64,000 bases of DNA, taken from the NCBI RefSeq assembly GCF_900115785.1, contig NZ_FOYS01000005.1, forward strand, positions 62,001-126,000. Direction: 5' to 3'. The notes beneath the pieces were generated by a model, which ran no database searches, had not been told where the DNA came from, and worked only from the letters and a program-made list of their open reading frames with translations. The DNA comes from Halogeometricum limi (lineage in GTDB: Archaea > Halobacteriota > Halobacteria > Halobacteriales > Haloferacaceae). Shown here in pieces: positions 8,400 through 17,144 of this stretch. A program made the position numbers and the translations under genes. Every line of letters starts with the position of its first letter. Position 1 is the stretch's first letter.

Positions 8400-8725
8400 A
8401 CCTGATTGTAGGCTGGATTACAGATATAGCTTCGGCCGACAGAATGACAATCTCGCTCTCCTCATCCGTCCCGTCGCCGTACTGCCAATCGTTCTTCGAT
8501 TCGAGAACGTCGAGACGCGCTCGCTCTGATATAACTATCAAGATATGTACTGCAACTGATAGCTCTACGGTCGCCGTTCCGAGTGTGGTGGCCGCCGCGC
8601 TCGGTGCTGTTGGCATCTGCTAGCTCCGCGTTCAGTCCCACCGAAAAAGACTCCATACGTGATTATTGCGTGATATATGCGGATGAGTATGTGCTAAGTG
8701 CGTTCGACGAGAACTGTCGACGTAG
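8400..8725. other. Intergenic region between divergent small-gene cluster and Bat-type regulator
   Basis: No supportable gene. There are two AT-rich patches: GATATAACTATCAAGATATG near 8527-8546, and GTGATATATGCGG near 8670-8682, about 45 bases before the start at 8726 and a plausible promoter for it. Confidence 0.4.
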
Positions 8726-9445
8726 ATGCGAGAGTTCGAGTTCGTAATCACCTTCGACCGCGGAGCCGACGACCTGATGGACCTCTTCTTCGAGTATCCG
8801 TCGCTCTCTACGCGCTCTTCGACCTGTTTCACGACCCGAGAGCGGATGTGGCGTATCGACCACGTTCGCGGCGAACAGGACGCTCTGGAGGCGTTCGACG
8901 ACGTGTTCTTGGACGAGAACTGGTGTAACGAGTGCTTCGACGTCGTGAACTGCGACACGTCGCGGATGTACCACGTCCTCGACCGGAAACAGAACTCGCG
9001 GACGGTGTACACGTACCGACGGGAGGTCCACCGCTGTCACTCGATTCCGCACCACGTCGTCGACCATCTCGGTGACGGCGTCGTCTTCGAGTCTCGCCGG
9101 ACGGCGGGCGAGTATCGCTGGCGCATCCTATACCCCGGCGAACAGCCCATCGGTGACCTCTACGACGACATCGAGTCGAACCTCCGCGAGGGCCTGCATC
9201 TCGAGGTGTCTCACCTGTCGCAGGCGGGGAACTGGGACGTCGACTCCCGCGTCGCCGCGCAGTTGTCGCCCGCCCACTGGGAAGTCCTCGAGGCGGCCAT
9301 CGAACACGACTACTACGCCCGCCCGCGAGCGGTGACCGTCGCGGAGTTGGCGTCGATTCTCGATACGCCGCGGTCGACCGTCCAGTACCGCCTTCGTACC
9401 GCGGAAGACCTCATCGTCGAACAGTTCGTCGACACGGCGCTCTGA
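8726..9445 (+). CDS. Bat-type transcriptional regulator with C-terminal HTH_10 domain
   Basis: The protein (239 aa) ends in the HTH_10 domain characteristic of bacterio-opsin-activator-like haloarchaeal regulators: WEVLEAAIEHDYYARPRAVT then VAELASILDTPRSTVQYRLR, which is the helix-turn-helix, and a short closing helix. The N-terminal 180 residues form an effector domain without PAS or GAF signatures and with several Cys and His residues (CNECFDVVNC at about 71-80, HRCHSIPHH at about 103-111) that could bind metal or sense redox state; that is inference. It is shorter than Bat itself. It may regulate the alcohol dehydrogenase 91 bp downstream on the same strand. Confidence 0.85.
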   Translation: MREFEFVITFDRGADDLMDLFFEYPSLSTRSSTCFTTRERMWRIDHVRGEQDALEAFDDVFLDENWCNECFDVVNCDTSRMYHVLDRKQNSRTVYTYRREVHRCHSIPHHVVDHLGDGVVFESRRTAGEYRWRILYPGEQPIGDLYDDIESNLREGLHLEVSHLSQAGNWDVDSRVAAQLSPAHWEVLEAAIEHDYYARPRAVTVAELASILDTPRSTVQYRLRTAEDLIVEQFVDTAL

Positions 9446-9536
9446 GTAGCCGTCGGCGTCGTCGACGCCCCCGCCGACATCCCGGGTAACTCGCCGCAGA
9501 CCGGACCTTTTTGCATCTCTCCGACGCAGTCTCCCT

Positions 9537-10574
9537 ATGCGAGCAGCAGTCTATCACGGTCCCGAAGACATCCGCATCGAGTCCGTTCCGGACCCCGAAC
9601 TCTCCTCGTCGTCGGGCGCTATCGTCCGCGTGACACACACCGCCGTCTGCGGGTCGGACCTCTGGTTCTACCGCGGGCAGAGCGACCGCGACGTTCCATC
9701 GCGCGTCGGTCACGAACCGATGGGCATCGTCGAAGCAGTCGGCGACGACGTCCGCTCGGTCGAACCCGGTGACCGGGTGTTCGCGCCGTTCGTCGTCAGT
9801 TGCGGGTACTGCGAGTTCTGTCGGAAGGGACTCCACACCTCCTGTGTGAACGGCGACTCGTGGGGCGGCGAGAACGGTGGCGCACAGGGGGAACTGATTC
9901 ACTGCCCCGAAGCGGACGGCACGCTCGTCCGCGTCCCCGACAGGCACGCCGACGACGAGGACACGCTCAGGGCGCTCCTCCCTCTGACGGACGTGATGGG
10001 CACCGGCCACCACGCCGCTCTCAACGCCGGCGTCGAAGCGGGGTCGACCTGCGCTGTCGTCGGCGACGGCGCCGTCGGACTCTGTGGCGTCCTCGCGGCC
10101 CGACGACTCGGAGCGGAGCGAATCATCGCCATGGGCCACCACGAGGACCGACTCGAAATCGCCGAACAGTTCGGCGCGACGGACCTCGTCACCGAACGCG
10201 GGGAGGAGGCGATAGAACACGTGACCGAGATGACGAACGGCGGCGTCAACCACGTCCTCGAAGCCGTCGGTGCGACGTCGTCGATGGAGACGGCCGTCGG
10301 CATCGCTCGCCCCGGCGGCACCGTCGGCTACGTCGGCGTCCCGCACGGGATGGGAGACGGCCTCGACCTCTCGCCGTTCTTCGGCGACAACGTCGCACTC
10401 CGCGGCGGCGTCGCTCCCGTGCGTGCGTACGCGGAAGAACTCATGGCCGACGTGTTGCAGGGAACGCTCGACCCCTCGCCGGTGTTCACGAAAACGGTCG
10501 ATTTAGACGGCGTGCCCGAGGGCTACCGCGCGATGCACGAACGCGACGCGGTGAAGGTCCTCGTCGAGGTCTGA
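9537..10574 (+). CDS. Zinc-dependent alcohol dehydrogenase (MDR family)
   Basis: A 345-aa medium-chain dehydrogenase. Catalytic zinc ligands are visible as C38 (AVCGSD) and H59-E60 (VGHEPMG). The structural zinc site is complete (C89, C92, C95, C103 in CGYCEFCRKGLHTSC). The NAD(P)-binding Rossmann motif VVGDGAVGLCGVLAARRLGA starts at about residue 178. It oxidises or reduces an alcohol/aldehyde pair in the cytoplasm; substrate not predictable. A threonine/sorbitol-type dehydrogenase subfamily is possible. It follows the Bat-type regulator on the same strand and converges with the receiver/PAS gene. Confidence 0.9.
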   Translation: MRAAVYHGPEDIRIESVPDPELSSSSGAIVRVTHTAVCGSDLWFYRGQSDRDVPSRVGHEPMGIVEAVGDDVRSVEPGDRVFAPFVVSCGYCEFCRKGLHTSCVNGDSWGGENGGAQGELIHCPEADGTLVRVPDRHADDEDTLRALLPLTDVMGTGHHAALNAGVEAGSTCAVVGDGAVGLCGVLAARRLGAERIIAMGHHEDRLEIAEQFGATDLVTERGEEAIEHVTEMTNGGVNHVLEAVGATSSMETAVGIARPGGTVGYVGVPHGMGDGLDLSPFFGDNVALRGGVAPVRAYAEELMADVLQGTLDPSPVFTKTVDLDGVPEGYRAMHERDAVKVLVEV

Positions 10575-10583
10575 GTCGTCGTC

Positions 10584-11369
10584 TCAGCGGGACCGGTCCG
10601 CCGACGCGAGGTCTGAGTCGTCGAGTTCGGTCACCGCGATGAGTAGCCGTCGGTCGTCGAGCGCGGTCACCAGTTTCGACTCCGTGAACGTCGACCCGTC
10701 GGCTCGCTTTCCCCTGCTCTGTCCGGTCCACTTCCCGCCGTCCTGCACGACCGGAAGGACGTGCGTTTTGATGTGTTCGACTTCGTCCGGCGGGTGCAGT
10801 TCCGTCCAGTGCTTGCCGACGAGTTCGTCGGCGTCGTAGCGGTAGAACGAGGCGTACTTCTCGTCGGCCCGTTCGATGCGGTCGTCGACGCCGACGACGC
10901 CCACGCCGTCGAGTTCGGCTTCGGACGCGGGGTCGAATTGTCCGTCCGACCGCACCGCGTGCTCGACTCGCCGGACGAGCATCGTGTACTGTTCGGTTCC
11001 GAACCCTTTCTTGATGTAGTCTGTGAGGCCGACGTCGAGTATCTCCGCGGCGACGTCGCCCGTCTCCTCGCCCGAAAAGAGGAGGAGCGGAAGTTCGGAG
11101 TACGTCTCGCGAATCGCCTCGAGAAACGAGATGCCGTTCATCTCGGGCATGTTGTAGTCGCTGACGACGCAGTCGAATTCGGCGCCGCTTCGAATCGTCT
11201 CTAGCGCGTCCGTCGGTGACGTCTCCGTCGTGATACGACAGTCGAACTCGCTCGAATCCCGCTCTAAGTACGTCTTCACTAACTCCGCGAACCCCTCGTC
11301 GTCGTCCACGTGGAGCACGGAGAGCGACGCCGTCGTCCCTTCGGTCGCGTTTTGGCTTTTCCCGGTCAT
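10584..11369 (-). CDS. Response regulator with receiver and PAS domains
   Basis: The protein (261 aa) has a CheY-like receiver at about residues 16-135, with the acidic cluster VDDDEG (21-26), the phosphoacceptor D71 in VVSDYNMPEMNG and the conserved K in YIKKGFG. A PAS domain follows (about 150-250: RIERADEKYASFYRYDADEL, then WTELHPPDEVEHI). There is no kinase or DNA-binding output domain, so it probably relays a signal by protein contact, as many haloarchaeal receiver-PAS proteins do. The partner kinase is not in the window. It is preceded on the same strand by a HalOD1 gene 124 bp upstream. Confidence 0.9.
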   Translation of the reverse strand: MTGKSQNATEGTTASLSVLHVDDDEGFAELVKTYLERDSSEFDCRITTETSPTDALETIRSGAEFDCVVSDYNMPEMNGISFLEAIRETYSELPLLLFSGEETGDVAAEILDVGLTDYIKKGFGTEQYTMLVRRVEHAVRSDGQFDPASEAELDGVGVVGVDDRIERADEKYASFYRYDADELVGKHWTELHPPDEVEHIKTHVLPVVQDGGKWTGQSRGKRADGSTFTESKLVTALDDRRLLIAVTELDDSDLASADRSR

Positions 11370-11493
11370 GCTGTGTCCGTCGTCTCTCGTGTGCTGTCGA
11401 GTACCGCCGTTTCCCCCCGGTTCTCGCCGCCAGCCTCGCCGCTGGTCGTCTCGACCCGCGGCACGACTCCTCGCGGAGTTCCGTCGCCGCGTC

Positions 11494-11781
11494 CTACGCC
11501 GGCGTCTCGGTCGGATACTCGTAGGTGACGCCGCCGTCGGACTCCACCGTGACCCGTCCTCCCTCGTAGTCGAATCCGATCTCGAACTGGACGTCCGACG
11601 AACACCTGACCAACTCCTCTATCGCGTCCGGGTCGGTCACCTTCGAGAGGGGTTCGAGTTCCCACGGCTTGCAGCCCTTCACGTCCGCGACGCGCGAGAC
11701 GATTTCGAGTGTCGCTTCTTCTCGTATCTCTGCGTTGCCCGTCGTTCGACCGCCGGCGTCCGATGTTTGTGTCTGTGACAT
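11494..11781 (-). CDS. HalOD1 output domain protein
   Basis: This 95-aa protein is essentially one HalOD1 domain, a haloarchaeal signalling output module. It shows an N-terminal helix (ATLEIVSRVADVKGCKPWEL), the family phrase EPLSKVTDPDAIEELV, and the closing strands FEIGFDYEGGRVTVESDGGV. HalOD1 proteins are commonly found near receiver and PAS proteins, as here; their biochemical activity is not established. A start at ATG 11781 fits the short variable leader of the family. Confidence 0.85.
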   Translation of the reverse strand: MSQTQTSDAGGRTTGNAEIREEATLEIVSRVADVKGCKPWELEPLSKVTDPDAIEELVRCSSDVQFEIGFDYEGGRVTVESDGGVTYEYPTETPA

Positions 11782-11962
11782 GAGTTCTCTCCCTCCGACA
11801 GTCCTCGCCCATCCGTCGCACGCCTCCGCTCTCGGGTGCGTGCCGTCCGGCGACGACTGCGAACGTACTCGAAACTAACAGTCGGATAGACATAACGTTT
11901 TGCGTGAAATTATTTATTCTGATATAGACTCTCGACGGTCTCGAACGGGGACCGAAGCCGTC

Positions 11963-13387
11963 TCAGCCGTCCATCGCGGTCACGTCGAACGGCGGTTCGG
12001 CGTCCTCGGGAAGCGGCGTCTCGTACGCGCCGTGTCCGACGTCCGACTCGAACTCCTCGCGCGCGTCCGCGATGGCGTCTCCGTCCGACAGCAGGTCGTA
12101 CGTCGTCCCGGCGAGTACCTTGGCGGCGTAGGCGACGGCTTTCTGGCCGAAGTCGCCGTTCGCGGCGACGACCTGCCAGGAGTGTCCCGGCGCACCGACC
12201 GGCCACGTCGCCGCGGTGAACTGTGCGGTCGGGGTGAGCCAACTCACGTCGCCGACTTCGGTCGACCCGTGGCTCTGTCTGTCGTGGTCGTGCGGTTCCA
12301 CGGGCTCTGCGTACAACGACTCCCCGCGGACCGCCTCGGCCACGTCGTCCGGGAGTTCGTCGAGACGCGACTCGATTCGCTCGTCGGCGACCGTCTCCTG
12401 TAACTCGGCGGCGAACGCCCTGTCGGCGTCGTCGTACGGAATCGTTCCGGCGGCCTGCAGGTTCTCCCAGAGCAGTTCGGAGACGACGCCGTTCGCCCGG
12501 TAGTCGTAACACCCGGTGAGAAACCGCTCGGACACCGTCGTCTGCGTCATCGTGGCGGCGGCCCCGGCGATGTCGCGAAGCCACTCGGTGTTCGTCTCCA
12601 CCTCCTCGCGGGTCGGCGCGCGGACGTAGTACCACACCGTCGCCTCCGCGGGGACGACGTTCGGGGCGCTTCCGCCGTCGGTGATGGCGTAGTGCATCCG
12701 CGCGTCGTCCGAGATGTGCTCTCGCATGTACTCGACGCCCGTGTTCAGAAGTTCCACCGCGTCCAGCGCGCTCCGACCGGAATCGGGCGACCCGCCGGCG
12801 TGCGCGGACACTCCCTCGAAGGTGAACATCAGGGAGTTCAGCGCGTTCGAAGAGCCCATCCGCGGGGTGTTGAGGTCGCCGGGGTGCCACGTCACTGCGG
12901 CGTCCAACTCGTCGAACGCGCCCGCGCGGGCCATGTACGTCTTTCCGACGAGCGTCTCTTCGGCCGGACAACCGTAGAAGACGACGGTGCCGTCTATCTC
13001 GCCCGCGTCGATGGCGTCTCGCAGGGCGAGTGCGGCACCGACGCCCGCCGTCCCGAACAGGTTGTGCCCGCACCCGTGGCCCGGGTCGCCCTCGACGACG
13101 GGGTCGGGTTCGGCGGTGACGCGCTGTGAGAGTCCCGGGAGCGCGTCGTACTCGCCGAGGATACCCACGCTCGGACCGCCGTCGCCGTATCTGGCGACGA
13201 ACGCCGTCGGCATGCCGCCGACGCCGGTTTCGACGTCGAATCCACCGTCTTCGAGGGTCTCGACGAGTATCGCCGCCGACCGCTCTTCGTGAAGCCCCAA
13301 CTCCGGCGTCTCCCACAGCGAGTGGGCGATTCGCCGGAGTGACGCGTCGTTCTCGTCGATTCGCTCGAACAGTTCCGATTTCGTCAT
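11963..13387 (-). CDS. M20-family amidohydrolase (AbgB-like)
   Basis: The protein (474 aa) carries the M20 peptidase/amidohydrolase signatures: ETPELGLHEERSA, GEYDALPGLS, HGCGHNLFGT (metal ligands and the CGH triplet), CPAEE (catalytic and bridging Glu) and a dimerisation-domain motif SAHAGGSPDSGRSALDAVE. It resembles p-aminobenzoyl-glutamate hydrolase subunit B and related amide hydrolases, usually about 480 aa. It cleaves an amide or peptide bond in the cytoplasm; substrate unknown. ATG 13387 is chosen because the conserved helix starts directly after it; upstream in-frame residues are antisense-like. The AT-rich region 13470-13560 upstream is the probable promoter. Confidence 0.88.
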   Translation of the reverse strand: MTKSELFERIDENDASLRRIAHSLWETPELGLHEERSAAILVETLEDGGFDVETGVGGMPTAFVARYGDGGPSVGILGEYDALPGLSQRVTAEPDPVVEGDPGHGCGHNLFGTAGVGAALALRDAIDAGEIDGTVVFYGCPAEETLVGKTYMARAGAFDELDAAVTWHPGDLNTPRMGSSNALNSLMFTFEGVSAHAGGSPDSGRSALDAVELLNTGVEYMREHISDDARMHYAITDGGSAPNVVPAEATVWYYVRAPTREEVETNTEWLRDIAGAAATMTQTTVSERFLTGCYDYRANGVVSELLWENLQAAGTIPYDDADRAFAAELQETVADERIESRLDELPDDVAEAVRGESLYAEPVEPHDHDRQSHGSTEVGDVSWLTPTAQFTAATWPVGAPGHSWQVVAANGDFGQKAVAYAAKVLAGTTYDLLSDGDAIADAREEFESDVGHGAYETPLPEDAEPPFDVTAMDG

Positions 13388-13604
13388 ACGCCCGGGTCGG
13401 AGCACTGCGTATTGAACCTGCGTTCGAGACGATTCCGACCCGGCGCACGTGCTCGACCATCTGCGGCAGACATTCAAAAAATAAATAATATATACTAAAA
13501 CAACATAAAAAATGCTTAATGATATTCTCACAGATATATTCCGCGAGTATATTTGTCAGAATACAGCCGATAGAATGACATTCCCTCATGGAGATTGGTG
13601 ATGT

Positions 13605-13808
13605 ATGAGTATCGAACGTCCGCAAGAAGTGCACCGCGAGTGGTGTTCTGACTGTGGCGACGAGTTGCTGTTCAGTGGGACCCAATCGGCTGGATACGCG
13701 CAGTTCTTCTGTCAGAACTGCAAGTACCGACACGACGTGTACGTCGGCGACGACGTCGTCGAGTCGACACCCGAAGGACCGTCCAGTCCCGAGACCGAAC
13801 GCGCGTAG
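13605..13808 (+). CDS. Small zinc-ribbon protein
   Basis: The product (67 aa) has two CxxC pairs, C14/C17 (CSDCG) and C36/C39 (CQNCK), spaced as in a zinc ribbon, with an acidic disordered tail (VESTPEGPSSPETE). Zinc ribbons of this type act in nucleic-acid or protein binding; the specific role is unknown. The upstream region (13480-13560) is very AT-rich and shared with the divergent M20 gene. Confidence 0.75.
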   Translation: MSIERPQEVHREWCSDCGDELLFSGTQSAGYAQFFCQNCKYRHDVYVGDDVVESTPEGPSSPETERA

Positions 13809-13904
13809 TCGCCCGTTCGCACACTGACTGCGCTGTTTCTCCGACGCACCGACTACGTAGTCGATAGGCTCCCGTTCGTGACCGGTGGCCGTCTCCCGCG
13901 TCGT

Positions 13905-14393
13905 TCAGTCGACGACGACGACACCTTTCATCCCGATGGACTCGTGGGGCGTACAGGCGTACTTCGTCACACCGGCCGTCTCGAACGTGTGCGAGAACGT
14001 CGTCCCCTCCGTCCCGGACAGGCCGCTCTGGAACGCGCCGGCCTCGTCGACGACGTTGTGCGCACTGCCGAGTCCGGTCCACTCCCAGACGACGGTGGTT
14101 CCAGTCGACACGCGGAGGACCGCCGGGTCGAACGCGAAGTTCCCGCCGTTGCCCTCGGCACCGACGCGCACGCGAACTTCCGACCGCCCGGTGGCGTCGG
14201 TCAGTCTGTCCGCGCCGTCCACGCCGGACAGCCATCCGTCGAACGTCTCGTCGTTTGCTTCGACCTCTCCGGCCGTCGTCTCCGGCGGTTCTTCGGTACC
14301 CGACCCGCCGGACGTACAGCCTGCGAGGACGGTGCCGATGGTGACCGCTGCCATGCCGCCGAGGAGTCGTCGACGCGAGGTGGATTCGTACAC
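13905..14393 (-). CDS. Halocyanin-like blue copper lipoprotein
   Basis: The protein (162 aa) has a twin-arginine signal (SRRRLLGG) leading to a lipobox (VLAGC, Cys about 26), so it should be exported folded and lipid-anchored on the outer face of the membrane. After a Glu/Thr-rich linker comes a plastocyanin-like domain. Copper ligands are visible as H of GSAHNVVDEAG and the C-terminal trio YACTPHESIGM (Cys, His, Met). It carries electrons to or from a membrane oxidase. The start is GTG 14393. Monocistronic. Confidence 0.9.
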   Translation of the reverse strand: MYESTSRRRLLGGMAAVTIGTVLAGCTSGGSGTEEPPETTAGEVEANDETFDGWLSGVDGADRLTDATGRSEVRVRVGAEGNGGNFAFDPAVLRVSTGTTVVWEWTGLGSAHNVVDEAGAFQSGLSGTEGTTFSHTFETAGVTKYACTPHESIGMKGVVVVD

Positions 14394-14444
14394 GTACTGC
14401 GCTCCTACGTGCTGTCGGTATATCTGGATTTCTTCCGACGGTCG

Positions 14445-15344
14445 TCACTCGTCGCCGTTCTCGTCTCCTCGCCGGACGGAGAGGACGGGAGTCGACGCGG
14501 ACCTGAGTATCCGTTCGGTCGTACTGCCGAGGAGCAGTCGGTCGACGCCGGTTCGCCCGTGCGTCCCCACGACGACGACGTCGGCGCCGTTCTCGTCCGC
14601 GTACGAGAGGATTTTGCGTGACGGGACGCCGTCGACCATCTCCGTCACCGCGTCGACGCCGACGTCCTCTGCCCGCGCTTCGGCGGCCGCTAACGCCTCC
14701 TTCCCCACGGTTTCGAGGGCGCTCCGAACCGTCTCGGGGACGAGGTTCCCCAACTTCGGTCTGATGACGCTCGTATCGACGACGTAGAGGACGTGTACCT
14801 CCGCGTCGAACCGCGCCGCCAAGGAGAGTGCGTGTTCGACGGCCGCTTCGGCGTCCTCGCTCGCGTCCGTGGCGACGAGAATTCGGTCGTACGTCGTGTC
14901 GAGACTCGTCTCCTCGCGTTCGCGGACGGTGAGAACCGGAACGTCAGCGAGTCTGACGACGCGTTCGGCGACGCTCCCCGTGATGACCCGACGGACGCCC
15001 GACCGGCCGTGCGTTCCGAGGACCAACAGGTCCGCGTCGTTCTCGCGCGCGTACCGGAGAATCTCGTTCGAGGGCGTCCCCTTCAAAATCTCGGTGTGAA
15101 CCGTCGTCGCCGGGTCGGCGTTCGAGGCGACGGCTTCGACCTGCTTCTTCGCACGGGCGTCGAGCGCCTCGACGAAGTCGGCCGTGAGGCCGCCCGCGTC
15201 GAACACTCCGCCGGCCGCCTGCACGTCGACGACGGTGACGACGTGTACCTCCGCGTCGAACGCGTCGGCGAGGGCCAGTCCGTGGGCGGCCGCCGTCACC
15301 GAACACTCGGTGCCGTCCGTCGTGATGAGAACTCTGTCGTACAT
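14445..15344 (-). CDS. Tandem universal stress protein (two UspA domains)
   Basis: The protein (299 aa) consists of two UspA domains of about 145 residues each. Both begin with the strand-helix YDRVLITTDGTE / YDRILVATDASE and both end with the ATP-binding loop (GTHGRSGVRRVITGSVAERV and GTHGRTGVDRLLLGSTTERI), so both halves look nucleotide-binding. Proposed role: cytoplasmic stress or energy sensing. It has no evident operon partner. Confidence 0.92.
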   Translation of the reverse strand: MYDRVLITTDGTECSVTAAAHGLALADAFDAEVHVVTVVDVQAAGGVFDAGGLTADFVEALDARAKKQVEAVASNADPATTVHTEILKGTPSNEILRYARENDADLLVLGTHGRSGVRRVITGSVAERVVRLADVPVLTVREREETSLDTTYDRILVATDASEDAEAAVEHALSLAARFDAEVHVLYVVDTSVIRPKLGNLVPETVRSALETVGKEALAAAEARAEDVGVDAVTEMVDGVPSRKILSYADENGADVVVVGTHGRTGVDRLLLGSTTERILRSASTPVLSVRRGDENGDE

Positions 15345-15428
15345 CGTCGGTACTCTGTTGCGTGTAGGAGACCCACGGTAATCAATGTACAGCGCCCTCG
15401 TAGTACGACGTGTCTCGTGGGGGGTCGC

Positions 15429-16085
15429 TCAGTCGAGCGACTGCCACCCGTCGGGTTGACCGTCGAGTCCCGTGACGCGAATCTCCGGTCCGGTCGCCCC
15501 GTCACGGAGTTCGACGTGCCCTTGGAACACCATGGAGATTCCCTTCGTGATGTTCTCACCGGACCCGAACTCGCCGACGTTCGCCTCCGGGTCGATGCCG
15601 CAGACGAACACGCCGCGCGAGCGTCGGTTTCGCGAGACGACGCTGTTCAAGAACCGGTAGACGTCGCGCATGTCCGATGCGGACTCACAGAGCGGTGAGA
15701 CCGAGTACAGTCCCGACCGGAGTCGGTCCGTCTGGTAGCCGACGTCGTCCGAGAGCGCGGAGAACTCCATCGACAGCGCCGAGAGGTCGGCCGTTCCGGT
15801 GACCGACCGAACGAGTTCGTCGGGGGTCCCGGGACTGGACGCACATCCGACGACGCCCGTCGCGTCGTCGTCGTACGCGCCGCCGTGCTGCCGCTGGTCC
15901 CGGAGGAAGGCGTCGCCGCTGTCGGTGGTGATGCTGACGAGGCCTTCGCCCTCGCCGGGTGCGATGAGTCGGTGGACGAGCGACTTCAAGCCGGCGTCCG
16001 TCGGTCCCGAGACGAGGAGGTTCGTCCCGGCGTCGACGGGATTCAACGGGACGTCGTCGCCGAAACTGATGGCGTTCGCCGACAT
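15429..16085 (-). CDS. RecA/KaiC-like haloarchaeal protein (DUF7504-like)
   Basis: The product (218 aa) begins with MSANAISFGDDVPL and a degenerate P-loop-like region (LLVSGPTDAGLKSLVHRLI, about 24-42), has the segment YSVSPLCESASDMRDVYRFL and ends with VFQGHVELRDGATGPEIRVT. This layout matches the haloarchaeal KaiC-like DUF7504 family that accompanies signalling proteins. A canonical GxxxxGKT Walker A is not present, so ATP hydrolysis is uncertain. Its ATG overlaps the stop of the receiver/GAF gene (TGATG), so the two are translationally coupled and probably work together. Confidence 0.75.
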   Translation of the reverse strand: MSANAISFGDDVPLNPVDAGTNLLVSGPTDAGLKSLVHRLIAPGEGEGLVSITTDSGDAFLRDQRQHGGAYDDDATGVVGCASSPGTPDELVRSVTGTADLSALSMEFSALSDDVGYQTDRLRSGLYSVSPLCESASDMRDVYRFLNSVVSRNRRSRGVFVCGIDPEANVGEFGSGENITKGISMVFQGHVELRDGATGPEIRVTGLDGQPDGWQSLD

Positions 16086-16969
16086 CACTCCACCTCCGTG
16101 TTCAGCACCTGACGGCGCAGTTCCAGTTGCTCTGCCACCTCGTCCGCGAACATCGCGAGTTCGCGTCGTTCCTCGTCCGACATCTCCTTGGGTTCGTAGT
16201 CGATGAGACAGAGCGACCCGATGGTCTGCCCGTCGGGCGTGTCGATGTTCGCGCCCGCGTAGGCTCGGACGCCGACGCTCGTGAGCGTCTCGTTCCCGAG
16301 GAAGCGGTGGTCGCCGAGGATGTCTTCGACGACGGTCACTTGCTCTTCCAGAATCGCGTGCGTGCAGATGGTGTCCTCGCGGTTCAACGACTCGCCGAGT
16401 TCGATACCGTGACACGCGATGAACTGCTCTTCGGTCTGGTCGACGGTGCCGACGAACGCCGCCTCCCATCCGAAGTGTGAGGCGACGAGTTCGGTGGTCC
16501 GTTCGAACGACTCGCGCAGGTCCAACTCCTCGATGTCGTACTCCGCCAGCGCCGCGAGTCGCTCGTCCTCGTTCTCGGGGAGGATGTAGCTAATCTGCGC
16601 GCGTTGGGTGACCAGGTCGCGGACGAGGTCACCGAGGCGTTCGCCCGCGTCGGGCGAACTCTTCCGGAAGTACTCGACGACCATCCCCTCGACCTGCGTC
16701 GTATCGATGTCGGTCGGACTCTCGTCGGTGTAGAGGACGCACGGCACGTCCGGCGCGGACTCGCGAACGGCGCGTACGACGTCCATTCCGGTTCCGTCCT
16801 CGAAGTCGGACTCCGTCACCACGCAGTCGACGTCGTTCTCTAGTTCGTCTCTGACGTCGGCAACCGACGCCGTCTCGACCGGTGAGAGTCCCGAATCTGA
16901 TAACGCACTCGTCGTGTTCGTTCGTGCAGTCGTGTCTGCGTCGGCGCAGACGACGTTCATACCGCTCAT
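16085..16969 (-). CDS. Receiver-like and GAF domain signalling protein
   Basis: The protein (294 aa) has an N-terminal CheY-like fold (about 1-120) with CVVTESDFEDGTGMDVVRAV at the phosphoacceptor position (D55 or nearby), although the acidic pocket reads ADAD rather than the usual DD. A linker around ILPENEDERLAALAEY leads into a GAF domain (about 145-290: DLRESFERTTELVASHFGWE, then FIACHGIELGESLNREDTIC). The GAF part resembles those binding small molecules or chromophores. No output enzyme is attached; the coupled KaiC-like protein downstream is the likely partner. Confidence 0.85.
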   Translation of the reverse strand: MSGMNVVCADADTTARTNTTSALSDSGLSPVETASVADVRDELENDVDCVVTESDFEDGTGMDVVRAVRESAPDVPCVLYTDESPTDIDTTQVEGMVVEYFRKSSPDAGERLGDLVRDLVTQRAQISYILPENEDERLAALAEYDIEELDLRESFERTTELVASHFGWEAAFVGTVDQTEEQFIACHGIELGESLNREDTICTHAILEEQVTVVEDILGDHRFLGNETLTSVGVRAYAGANIDTPDGQTIGSLCLIDYEPKEMSDEERRELAMFADEVAEQLELRRQVLNTEVE

Positions 16970-17144
16970 CTCTGACGGAAACCCCGTTGCATACTTTCGT
17001 GTTTCAGAGCAGTGTAATATATCTGCGCTCCCGATTTTCGATTCTGATAGTAACAGTTGGATACTGCCAAGCGGACGTTTATGCCGGATGACGCACGCGA
17101 CTCGTCGTCGGTGCCGTCTCGGACGAAAAAATTCGGTCTGTGGT

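Noticed and set aside
10565-10623. A 17-bp direct repeat (CGAGGTCTGAGTCGTCG) between convergent genes
   Set aside because: Two copies 42 bp apart at gene ends built from common codon-like words (GTCGTC); chance similarity is likely.
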